Part shown: piece by piece, positions 1 through 5,705 of the stretch | Position numbering within the stretch: the first letter of the stretch is position 1 | Layout of the letters: each line of letters begins with the position of its first letter | Assembly: GCA_913046175.1 (NCBI GenBank) | Contig: CAJWSN010000081.1 | Location: 1-5,705, forward strand | Source: an uncultured Opitutia bacterium | Lineage (GTDB): Bacteria > Verrucomicrobiota > Verrucomicrobiia > Opitutales > JABJCN01 | Reading direction: 5' to 3' | DNA: 5,705 nucleotides | Translations under genes and position numbers: made by a program | Notes under the pieces: model-generated | What the model was told of the DNA's origin: nothing | The model's input: the letters and a program-made list of their open reading frames with translations, nothing else | Databases searched by the model: none

Positions 1-820
1 CAAAGCCATGCAGATGGTCGCTGCATCCAAAATGCGGAAGGCACAGGATTTTGCCATCTCGGGTCGTCCTTACGCCCTCTTGTTGGCGGATATTCTTGGA
101 TCGCTTGGCGGCATGGATCTTTCCTCCGCGGATCTACCCTTTTTCCAGCGGCGCGAAGTCAAGAAACGCGGCGTCCTGGTCGTGGGTACAGACAAGGGTC
201 TCTGTGGCGCATTGAATTCCAATCTTTTCCGTCACTTGACCCAGCTGGAGGGGGATTGTAGTTTTGTTGCCCTCGGCAAGCGGGCAGCTCAGTTTATTTC
301 CCGCACCAAGCGGGATCTGCTTGCTGATTTCCCACTCAGCGACAATGCCCGCTTCAGTGAAGTCAGGCCTGTGGTGGAATATCTCATCGAGGCCTTTATT
401 GAAGAGAAAATCGATACCGTTGAGGTTCTTTACACGAATTTTATCAACACCCTGCAACAGGAGCCCGCAGTGCTTCAGCTGTTGCCTGTGGTCGATATCT
501 CCACAATGCTGGAAACCCTGCGGGAGCGTTTTGGCGTAAAGGACAGCGAAATCCCCAGTGACGGACGGGAAATTCACTTTGAACCCGCACGGGAGAAAAT
601 TTTGAGCGCACTGGCCGCTCTTTATTTTAAACAGGAAATCTACCAGCTTGTTCTTGAGGCCAAGGCATCTGAGCACAGTGCGCGCATGGTGGCAATGAAA
701 GGGGCCACCGATAATGCCAAGAGCCTTATCGACGACCTGACATTGCAATACAACCGCGTGCGTCAAGCTGCCATCACCCAGGAAATCCTGGAAATTTCTG
801 CGGCAACATTTGCCGAATAA
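1..820 (+). CDS. atpG: F1Fo ATP synthase gamma subunit, 5' partial
   Basis: This gene encodes the central rotor stalk of F1, the asymmetric coiled coil that turns inside the alpha3beta3 head and couples ion flow through Fo to ATP synthesis on the membrane. The frame is already open at position 2 and reads KAMQMVAASKMRKAQ, the conserved N-terminal helix, so the ATG at position 8 is internal. About 20 residues are missing and 272 are visible. The loop VGTDKGLCGALNSNL (about residues 59-73 counted from that ATG) matches the family's GLCG motif. The long C-terminal helix contains SEHSARMVAMKGATDNAKSLI and ITQEILEISAATFAE. The end departs slightly from the usual 'ITQEI.EIV.GA' signature, with Ala-Thr where Gly-Ala is common. 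The gene is followed after 46 nt by atpD, as in the standard operon. The identification is very secure. Confidence 0.97.
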   Translation, partial: KAMQMVAASKMRKAQDFAISGRPYALLLADILGSLGGMDLSSADLPFFQRREVKKRGVLVVGTDKGLCGALNSNLFRHLTQLEGDCSFVALGKRAAQFISRTKRDLLADFPLSDNARFSEVRPVVEYLIEAFIEEKIDTVEVLYTNFINTLQQEPAVLQLLPVVDISTMLETLRERFGVKDSEIPSDGREIHFEPAREKILSALAALYFKQEIYQLVLEAKASEHSARMVAMKGATDNAKSLIDDLTLQYNRVRQAAITQEILEISAATFAE

Positions 821-866
821 TCCCGACATAATCACACACACAATTTTCAAATACAATCAATCGACC
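821..866 (+). promoter_or_regulatory. A/C-rich atpG-atpD leader without Shine-Dalgarno
   Basis: The 46-nt spacer contains only two G residues and a (CA)5 run at 833-842, and nothing in it resembles a GGAG-type ribosome binding site. It should be almost free of secondary structure. Unstructured leaders can help SD-independent initiation through ribosomal protein S1. That would suit atpD, whose product is needed at three copies per complex against one gamma and one epsilon. The composition is seen directly; the role is inference. Confidence 0.4.
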
Positions 867-2282
867 ATGAGCAATACCGGAAAAATCGTTCAAGTTATTG
901 GCGCCGTTATAGACGCTGAGTTCAAAGATGCCTCTCTGCCAGACATTTTCGATGCATTGGAGGTCATCCGTGATGACGACCAGAAGAAGCTCGTCCTTGA
1001 GGTACAGCAACACCTGGGCGACAACCGTGTCCGGGCAGTAGCCATGTCCTCCTCGGATGGTCTTGTGCGCGGCATGGACGTTGTTGGCACCGGCGCACCG
1101 ATCTCTGTCCCCGTTGGTGAAAAGGTGCTCGGCCGCATATTTAATGTAATCGGTGAAACAGTGGACAACCTTGGCCCGGTTGGCACCGATGAAACACGCC
1201 CCATCCACCGTGCTCCGCCCGCCCTTGTGGAACAGGACACGGAAGCAAACATTCTTGAAACTGGCATCAAGGTGATAGATCTCATATGCCCATTCATCAA
1301 GGGCGGCAAGGTCGGCGCCTTTGGAGGGGCTGGTGTGGGGAAAACCGTGGTCATCATGGAGTTGATCAACAATATCGCCAAGGCACATGGCGGTTACTCG
1401 GTGTTTGCCGGGGTAGGGGAGCGGTCGCGCGAAGGCAATGACCTCTATCATGAAATGTCGGATGCCGGCGTCATCGATCAAAATGATATTTCCAAATCCA
1501 AGGTGGCCCTCGTTTACGGTCAAATGAACGAGCCTCCCGGCGCACGCATGCGGGTGGGCCTATCCAGCCTCACAATGGCTGAATATTTTCGCGACGAGAT
1601 GAACCAGGATGTACTCCTCTTCGTTGACAATATATTTCGTTTTTCCCAAGCCGGCTCAGAGGTTAGTGCCCTATTGGGTCGATCGCCCTCAGCAGTCGGC
1701 TATCAGCCCACGCTTTCACAGGAAATGGGCATCCTGCAAGAGCGTATCACTTCCACAAAAAAAGGCTCAATAACATCTTTCCAGGCAGTCTACGTCCCGG
1801 CGGATGACCTGACCGACCCGGCCCCTGCAAACACATTCGCCCACCTGGACTCGACCATTGTCCTGGAGCGCTCCATTGCCGAGCTCGGTATTTATCCTGC
1901 CGTGGATCCACTGGCTTCGGTTTCGACCGCACTTTCACAGGAAGTGGTCGGCGAAGAACACTTCCAGGTTGCACGTGGAGTACAGCAGGTTCTCCAGCGA
2001 TACAAAGACCTGCAGGACATTATTGCCATCCTTGGCATCGATGAACTCTCTGACGAAGACAAGCAAACTGTTTTTCGGGCACGCAAAATCCAGAAGTTTC
2101 TTTCCCAGCCTTTTCATGTGGCAGAGGTTTTTACTGGTGTTGCTGGCGAATACGTATCCGTGAAAGACACCATCAAGGGCTTCAAAATGATCTTGGATGG
2201 AGAACTTGATGGGATTGCTGAAAATGATTTTTATATGAAAGGTGGCATCGAGAGTGTAACTGAAACCGTCGGAGCTGAGTAA
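867..2282 (+). CDS. atpD: F1Fo ATP synthase catalytic beta subunit
   Basis: This is the catalytic subunit of the F1 head, which makes ATP from ADP and phosphate at three sites on the cytoplasmic side of the membrane. The 471-residue length is normal. An N-terminal beta barrel (MSNTGKIVQVIGAVIDAEF onward) is followed by the nucleotide-binding domain. Walker A is GGAGVGKT at 153-160, the catalytic Glu is E185 in GERSREGNDLY, and Walker B is LLFVDN with D254. The adenine-contacting Tyr is Y343, next to the signature PAVDPLASVS at 344-353. The C-terminal lever is DELSDED at 392-398, a conservative change from the classic DELSEED. All catalytic residues are present, so the protein should be active. 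The ATG at 867 was chosen because MSNTGKIVQVIG is the family N-terminus; an in-frame TTG at 810 would add 19 non-conserved residues and overlap atpG. No SD precedes the ATG. Confidence 0.98.
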   Translation: MSNTGKIVQVIGAVIDAEFKDASLPDIFDALEVIRDDDQKKLVLEVQQHLGDNRVRAVAMSSSDGLVRGMDVVGTGAPISVPVGEKVLGRIFNVIGETVDNLGPVGTDETRPIHRAPPALVEQDTEANILETGIKVIDLICPFIKGGKVGAFGGAGVGKTVVIMELINNIAKAHGGYSVFAGVGERSREGNDLYHEMSDAGVIDQNDISKSKVALVYGQMNEPPGARMRVGLSSLTMAEYFRDEMNQDVLLFVDNIFRFSQAGSEVSALLGRSPSAVGYQPTLSQEMGILQERITSTKKGSITSFQAVYVPADDLTDPAPANTFAHLDSTIVLERSIAELGIYPAVDPLASVSTALSQEVVGEEHFQVARGVQQVLQRYKDLQDIIAILGIDELSDEDKQTVFRARKIQKFLSQPFHVAEVFTGVAGEYVSVKDTIKGFKMILDGELDGIAENDFYMKGGIESVTETVGAE

Positions 2283-2327
2283 ACCCAAAGACAGCCTGCA
2301 GGAACCAGCAAACCAACCTTCACGCCC

Positions 2328-2741
2328 ATGGCACTGATACTGGAGATTGTAACACCTGAAAAACGGGTCTTAAATAAGAACGTGGATCGCGTGAAATTAC
2401 CCTGTTGCGAGGGAGAAATAGAAGTCCTGCCGGGTCATATACCCCTTATCACCATGGTGGATGCCGGTGAGGTTAAGACACAAACAGCTGGGGATGTTGA
2501 ATATCTAGCGGTCGACAAGGGGTTTGTGGAAGTTTTTGGAGACAAGGTTTCTATTTTGACTGAAGCCGCAATAGATATAGAGGAAATTGATGTTGAGGCA
2601 GCAGAAAATGCCCAGAAGCGTGCCGAGGAAGCCCTTCAAAGGGCAGAAGAGGAAAAACTGGACCCCGCAGAGGTCGAGAAACTGGAGTCTATTGCGCGCT
2701 TTTCAATTGCCCAAAAGTTGCTGAAAAAGAACCGTCGCTAA
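2328..2741 (+). CDS. atpC: F1Fo ATP synthase epsilon subunit
   Basis: This gene encodes the small rotor subunit that joins the gamma stalk to the c-ring and, in many bacteria, inhibits wasteful ATP hydrolysis through its movable C-terminal helices. The 137-residue length is typical. Residues 1-84 form the beta-sandwich domain, with the hallmark EGEIEVLPGHIPLIT at about 28-42. Residues 88-137 form the two-helix C-terminal domain, rich in Ala and Glu (AAENAQKRAEEALQRAEEEK), then a break at LDP and a second helix ending in the basic KKNRR. The inhibitory domain is therefore present, though its regulatory strength cannot be read from sequence. It lies 45 nt after atpD and is probably the last gene of the operon. 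The ATG follows an A/C-rich stretch; the nearest AGGA, at 2300-2303, is too far upstream to act as its SD. The stop codon overlaps the moeA stop on the other strand. Confidence 0.96.
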   Translation: MALILEIVTPEKRVLNKNVDRVKLPCCEGEIEVLPGHIPLITMVDAGEVKTQTAGDVEYLAVDKGFVEVFGDKVSILTEAAIDIEEIDVEAAENAQKRAEEALQRAEEEKLDPAEVEKLESIARFSIAQKLLKKNRR

Positions 2742-3940
2742 AGCCAGGGGTGGAATGGCAGGACACTCCCCGCTGGCAAGGTGCCTTTCCCCGCAGGTAG
2801 CTCGATAAAACCATCGGTACCGAGTACCCCGGCAAAGTCTCCGGAATTAGCAGCAGGGGCTGGCTTGACGCCGCACCCATCTTTATTCGAAATAACTTGA
2901 GCCGGTAAAAAAATTGTGAGGTTTGGCTTCATTTCACAGGCTTCAATCAATGGTTGTTGTTGTGCGACGGTTGAGGGCTTACGGCCGGCCATCTTCTCAA
3001 GTGCCGGAACCACATAGCGGTGGAAACAAACCAGAGATGAAAGTGGATTTCCCGGAAGGGCAAACACCGGCTCGGATCGAGGACCAATCCCAAACCAGAG
3101 GGGTTTTCCTGGACGTTGGGCCACCCAGTGAAATATTGGTGTTACGCCCTGGGATTCCAGCATTCCCGGAAGGTAGTCTTTTTTTCCTTTGGAAACACCA
3201 CCGCTAAGTATGAGGGCATCCGACCGGTCCAAAAGGTCTGCAAGGCCCTGACGAATCGCACGAGGTTCATCGCAAAGGTGTGCCATCTGGGCCAAACCCA
3301 ATGCGGGCTCGAGTGCAGCAGAAAGACTGTGCGTGTTGGAACGACGAATCTGGTGGGGCTTCGGCTTCGTGCCCACATCCACCAGTTCATCTCCAGTTGA
3401 AACAATTCCCACCCGGGGTATTTTGGAAACCGACAATTCGACTGCCCCACAAGATGCTGCCACCGCAACCTCCTTGCAGCCAAGACGCATCCCGGCATGT
3501 AACAGAGCCTCTCCCTGCTGTCGATCTGAACCCTGCCGATGTATATGATGCCCAGCGCGTACCACGGCACCTTCAGAAACCACAGCTACGCCATCGACAA
3601 TCTCAAGCTCTTCCACGGGGATCACACAGTCAGCCCCGTGGGGAAGTACAGCACCAGTAGAAATCTCCAGGCAGGAGGTTGAGTCCAGGAGGGTGTTAGC
3701 CGATACCCCGGCTGGTTGGTGTCCCTGAATCTGCAATCGTACCTGTCCTGTCCCGAGAAAGGCCTCCGAGCTGGCCGCTATGCCGTCCATCATAACGCGG
3801 TCGTAGGGTGGCATTTCACGATCTGCAGAAACAGTCACCCGGAGAGTGCGGCCCGTCGCCTCAGCAAATGGGCATTTTTCTGGCGACATCACAGGGACAT
3901 TACTCAAAATCAATTGAAAAGCTTCTTTGACGGAAATCAT
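2738..3940 (-). CDS. moeA: Molybdopterin molybdotransferase MoeA
   Basis: MoeA carries out the last common step of molybdenum cofactor synthesis: it inserts molybdate into adenylated molybdopterin, releasing AMP. It acts in the cytoplasm, normally as a dimer. The 400 residues are the usual length. Visible motifs are DRVMMDGIA at 47-55 (MDGYA in E. coli), STGAVLPHGADCVIPVEE at 94-111, the GSD...GE segment at 137-144, and the MogA-like domain with STGDEL at 181-186. These are followed by SGGVSKGKKDY at 246-256, QRPGKPLWFG at 275-284 and LPGNPLSSLVCF at 295-306. A C-terminal beta domain ends in GKGTLPAGSVLPFHPWL. The SKGKKDY and MDGIA variants recall Bacteroidota/Verrucomicrobiota-type MoeA, from memory. 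The ATG at 3940 gives the family-like start MISVKEAF, with AAGG very close upstream. In-frame ATGs at 3988 and 4000 would add 16 or 20 basic, non-conserved residues. The gene diverges from moaA. Confidence 0.95.
   Translation of the reverse strand: MISVKEAFQLILSNVPVMSPEKCPFAEATGRTLRVTVSADREMPPYDRVMMDGIAASSEAFLGTGQVRLQIQGHQPAGVSANTLLDSTSCLEISTGAVLPHGADCVIPVEELEIVDGVAVVSEGAVVRAGHHIHRQGSDRQQGEALLHAGMRLGCKEVAVAASCGAVELSVSKIPRVGIVSTGDELVDVGTKPKPHQIRRSNTHSLSAALEPALGLAQMAHLCDEPRAIRQGLADLLDRSDALILSGGVSKGKKDYLPGMLESQGVTPIFHWVAQRPGKPLWFGIGPRSEPVFALPGNPLSSLVCFHRYVVPALEKMAGRKPSTVAQQQPLIEACEMKPNLTIFLPAQVISNKDGCGVKPAPAANSGDFAGVLGTDGFIELPAGKGTLPAGSVLPFHPWL
2743..2777 (-). terminator. candidate imperfect hairpin at the atpC/moeA 3' junction
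   Basis: GCCAG at 2743-2747 can pair with CTGGC at 2773-2777, and GGG at 2748-2750 with CCC at 2769-2771 across one bulged base, giving about 8 GC-rich pairs and a large 18-nt loop. Read from the moeA side, the stem is followed by TTTAG, with a run of five T about 15 nt further on. Read from the atpC side, no T-run follows. It lies within the last codons of moeA. It is a weak intrinsic terminator candidate at best, but the only one I see at a junction that should need termination in both directions. Confidence 0.27.
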
Positions 3941-3998
3941 AACCTTGTTCAATTTTATGCGTTTAAGAAAAGCTGGGTTTCTTTCCATCTCTCCATTC
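3941..3998. promoter_or_regulatory. moeA-moaA divergent intergenic region
   Basis: These 58 nt separate two divergent Moco genes and should hold or overlap promoters for both. On the minus strand TAAAAT (3957 down to 3952) is one base off a sigma-70 -10 box, but no good -35 lies upstream, and it would leave a moeA leader of only about 5 nt. On the plus strand TTGACG (3927-3932, inside moeA) resembles a -35 box, but only poor -10 matches follow (TTTTAT at 3953-3958 with 20-nt spacing). Bases 3978-3998, just before the moaA ATG, are almost all pyrimidine, so moaA has no SD. No molybdate-responsive operator or Moco riboswitch is recognisable; the space is too short for a typical Moco riboswitch. 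Confidence 0.4.
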
Positions 3999-5015
3999 AT
4001 GGAAACAGCAGACAAGTTTAAAACTTCCATTCCCCGGGACACCCTGGGACGCGCACTACGGGATTTGCGTATATCAGTGACAGACCAGTGCAACCTGCGG
4101 TGTGGATACTGCATGCCCGAAAAGGTGTTTGGTCCAAACCATGTCTTCCTGCAAAAAGAGGAAATCCTGACCTTTGAGGAAATTATCCTGGTTGCGGAGG
4201 CCTTCGCCTGTTGTGGCGGAAAAAAGATTCGTCTGACAGGTGGTGAACCCCTGTTGCGTCCAAACCTTCCAGAGCTTGTCAGGTCTCTCCGGGCCATTGG
4301 GGGGATCAAGGAAATCGCCCTCACCACCAACGGACTTCTTCTTCCGAAACATGCAGCGGAACTAAAGGCTGCCGGACTCGACCGTGTAACACTGAGTCTT
4401 GACTCACTGGATGAAAAAACCTTCCGAAGGATGAGCGGACGGGACGTCCCCGTGCAAAAAGCTCTTGAGGGAATCCGCTGCGCAGAGGAGGCTGGGCTAA
4501 CCATCAAGGTAAATGCCGTAATAATTCGCCATCAAAACGAGGATCAGGTCCTGCAGCTTGCAGAGCATTTTCGGGGAACCGCTCATGTTTTGCGATTTAT
4601 TGAGTTCATGGATGTCGGGAACTGCAACCAATGGACACCAGAAAAGGTATACACAGGCAGGGAAATCCTCCGCGACCTGCAGGCTCACCATGAGTTTGAA
4701 CCCATCGAGGCAAACCATGCGGGCGAAGTCGCAAATCGATACCGCTATTGCGACGGATTGGGCGAGTTCGGGATTATTGCTTCTGTGTCCCAGCCATTTT
4801 GTGGAAACTGCAACCGGGCAAGGCTTTCCGCAGATGGAAAACTATTCACCTGCCTTTTCGCCACAAGCGGGGTCAGCCTGCGCGACCTTATCAGGAAAGG
4901 TGGGGATATCATCGGGTTTCTCCACAACCATTGGGGCAAGCGCAGCGATCGTTATTCAGAATTGCGCGGTACGAGAGCTACCAAAAAAGTTGAAATGTCC
5001 TACCTCGGCGGATAA
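3999..5015 (+). CDS. moaA: GTP 3',8-cyclase MoaA
   Basis: MoaA is a radical SAM enzyme that performs the first step of molybdenum cofactor synthesis, converting GTP to 3',8-cyclo-7,8-dihydro-GTP, which MoaC turns into cyclic pyranopterin monophosphate. The protein has 338 residues, a normal length. The N-terminal SAM cluster motif is CNLRCGYC (C31, C35, C38) inside the signature DLRISVTDQCNLRCGYCMP. The SAM-binding GGEP is at 81-84. IEFMDVGN at 201-208 is family-typical. The second 4Fe-4S cluster, which holds GTP, is supplied by C268, C271 and C285 (CGNCNRARLSADGKLFTC), with the GTP-contacting arginines R273 and R275. The protein ends in MSYLGG, keeping the C-terminal Gly-Gly needed for activity. 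All key residues are intact. The ATG at 3999 was preferred over one at 3927, which lies inside moeA and would add 24 unrelated residues. The stop is one base from the stop of the opposing gene. Confidence 0.96.
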   Translation: METADKFKTSIPRDTLGRALRDLRISVTDQCNLRCGYCMPEKVFGPNHVFLQKEEILTFEEIILVAEAFACCGGKKIRLTGGEPLLRPNLPELVRSLRAIGGIKEIALTTNGLLLPKHAAELKAAGLDRVTLSLDSLDEKTFRRMSGRDVPVQKALEGIRCAEEAGLTIKVNAVIIRHQNEDQVLQLAEHFRGTAHVLRFIEFMDVGNCNQWTPEKVYTGREILRDLQAHHEFEPIEANHAGEVANRYRYCDGLGEFGIIASVSQPFCGNCNRARLSADGKLFTCLFATSGVSLRDLIRKGGDIIGFLHNHWGKRSDRYSELRGTRATKKVEMSYLGG

Positions 5016-5016
5016 A

Positions 5017-5685
5017 TCAGGAAGGATTGGCTGGTCTTGTGGAGAGAGGTTTACCCAAATAACTGAGCAACCACATTTCCTTCCACATGCGATAGCGGCC
5101 TTCCGCTGTTAATCGGCCAAATTCTTCACGAAAATCGATTGGATGAAGAAAGCCGTGCTCAAGATTTACTTTTTCCAGCTTTTGGCGTTGATGCTCCAGG
5201 TCATCTACGGGATCCAGTTCCCAGCGTATGACATTTTTCCCGCTTTGTTCAACCCGTCGGAGGTGAATTTTCTGGAGCGTTGAAAGGGAAAGAACCAGTG
5301 GTTTACGAAGCATGTCCCAGTTCTCCGGGACATATACCGCAAAAGGCATTGCAATATTGTCTGTGGTAATGCGACTCTCGTCTTCTAACAGGGTCGAGAT
5401 GGAGAAGAACATGGTTCGACCCGTTGCATTCGGCGGGAGAAAGTGGATTTGTATTCGCTGAATACAAGATGGATCCTGATAAAACGTGGCCCTTAGGGTG
5501 GTGGATTCCTCTGTACCAAACTTAAGGGACTGTTGTTTCGTATAACCCCCTGTTTTCAACCAATCCTTTAAGTCAATGGCTGACTGATGGACGGGCCATT
5601 CATCTCCATCGTGGTTGGGCAGGTATCGGGGAAATAGGGGGTAGTCGCTTTTGCTGAAGATGCTGATTTTTGCCCAATTTATCAT
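5017..5685 (-). CDS. Hypothetical protein, 222 aa, start uncertain
   Basis: I do not recognise this protein. It is probably real: a 669-nt frame with no competing long frame on the plus strand beyond 5112, ending exactly one base short of the moaA stop. The sequence looks like a soluble cytoplasmic protein, with no clear signal peptide, membrane helix, cysteine cluster or nucleotide-binding motif. It is rich in aromatic and charged residues. The first half (to about 110) looks mainly beta-prone (TLRATFYQ, IQRIQIHFLPP, TMFFSIS). A charged, probably helical stretch lies around 160-175 (DDLEHQRQKLEKVNLEH). A helical Trp/Arg-rich segment, FREEFGRLTAEGRYRMWKEMWLLSYLGKP, lies near 185-213. The ATG at 5685 is preceded by a poor GGA-containing leader. 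Upstream the frame stays open to the window edge (W-F-L-L-E-T before the Met), so the gene may begin outside the window. Nothing in it links it to Moco synthesis. Confidence 0.7.
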   Translation of the reverse strand: MINWAKISIFSKSDYPLFPRYLPNHDGDEWPVHQSAIDLKDWLKTGGYTKQQSLKFGTEESTTLRATFYQDPSCIQRIQIHFLPPNATGRTMFFSISTLLEDESRITTDNIAMPFAVYVPENWDMLRKPLVLSLSTLQKIHLRRVEQSGKNVIRWELDPVDDLEHQRQKLEKVNLEHGFLHPIDFREEFGRLTAEGRYRMWKEMWLLSYLGKPLSTRPANPS

Positions 5686-5705
5686 GGTTTCCAGAAGGAA
5701 CCATG

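Noticed and set aside
810..866. Earlier TTG start for atpD at 810 with 19 extra residues
   Set aside because: The extension is unlike AtpD N-termini, overlaps atpG and has no ribosome binding site; ATG at 867 gives the conserved start.
134..1523. Two long antisense open frames (134-856 and 774-1523, about 240-250 codons each) opposite atpG and atpD
   Set aside because: Both lie entirely opposite strongly conserved ATP synthase genes, and their translations show no family motif; they are explained by the codon composition of the true genes.
3941..3998. Moco riboswitch upstream of moaA or moeA
   Set aside because: The gap of 58 nt is too short for a typical Moco aptamer, and no supporting stem structure is visible.
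2923..4021. Several plus-strand open frames of 70-126 codons opposite moeA
   Set aside because: They are antisense to an intact, conserved moeA and carry no recognisable domains.
3941..4507. A moeA frame extended upstream to 4507, giving a 589-residue protein
   Set aside because: The extra 189 residues are antisense to moaA and low in recognisable structure; family homology begins at MISVKEAF (3940).
4558..5112. A 184-codon plus-strand frame overlapping the end of moaA and the orphan gene
   Set aside because: It sits in another frame of the fully conserved moaA, and its translation has no coherent motif.

Overview
This is a compact bacterial housekeeping segment of about 50% GC (estimated by eye). 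It holds the 3' end of an F1Fo ATP synthase operon, a divergent pair of molybdenum cofactor (Moco) genes, and one unrecognised gene. I see no tRNA, rRNA, CRISPR array, insertion sequence, prophage gene or long repeat. The source is clearly bacterial. A member of Verrucomicrobiota (Opitutae-like), or more broadly the PVC/Bacteroidota side of the tree, is my inference. It rests on the flavour of the proteins (a MoeA with 'DRVMMDGIA' and 'SKGKKDYLPG', a gamma subunit ending 'EILEISAA') and on the lack of clear Shine-Dalgarno sequences at several starts. No marker gene settles it.

Layout: positions 1-2741 (+) carry atpG (5' end cut off by the window), atpD and atpC in the standard order, with spacers of 46 and 45 nt. 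They encode the gamma, beta and epsilon subunits of F1; the other subunit genes presumably lie upstream. Positions 2738-3940 (-) hold moeA, which runs tail-to-tail into atpC so that the two stop codons overlap in the four bases CTAA. Positions 3999-5015 (+) hold moaA, which diverges from moeA across a 58-nt gap. Positions 5017-5685 (-) hold a 222-residue protein of unknown function whose stop codon is one base from the moaA stop; its frame stays open to the window edge.

Functionally, the ATP synthase genes make the catalytic head and rotor stalk that couple proton (or sodium) flow to ATP synthesis. MoaA starts Moco synthesis from GTP and MoeA finishes it by inserting molybdenum, so the divergent pair covers the first and last steps of one pathway. 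The middle genes (moaC, moaD, moaE, mogA) are not in the window. I found no convincing new biological system. The points worth a second look are the extremely tight gene packing, the SD-poor A/C-rich leaders in the atp operon, the ambiguous overlapping starts of moeA and moaA, and the orphan gene at the right edge.
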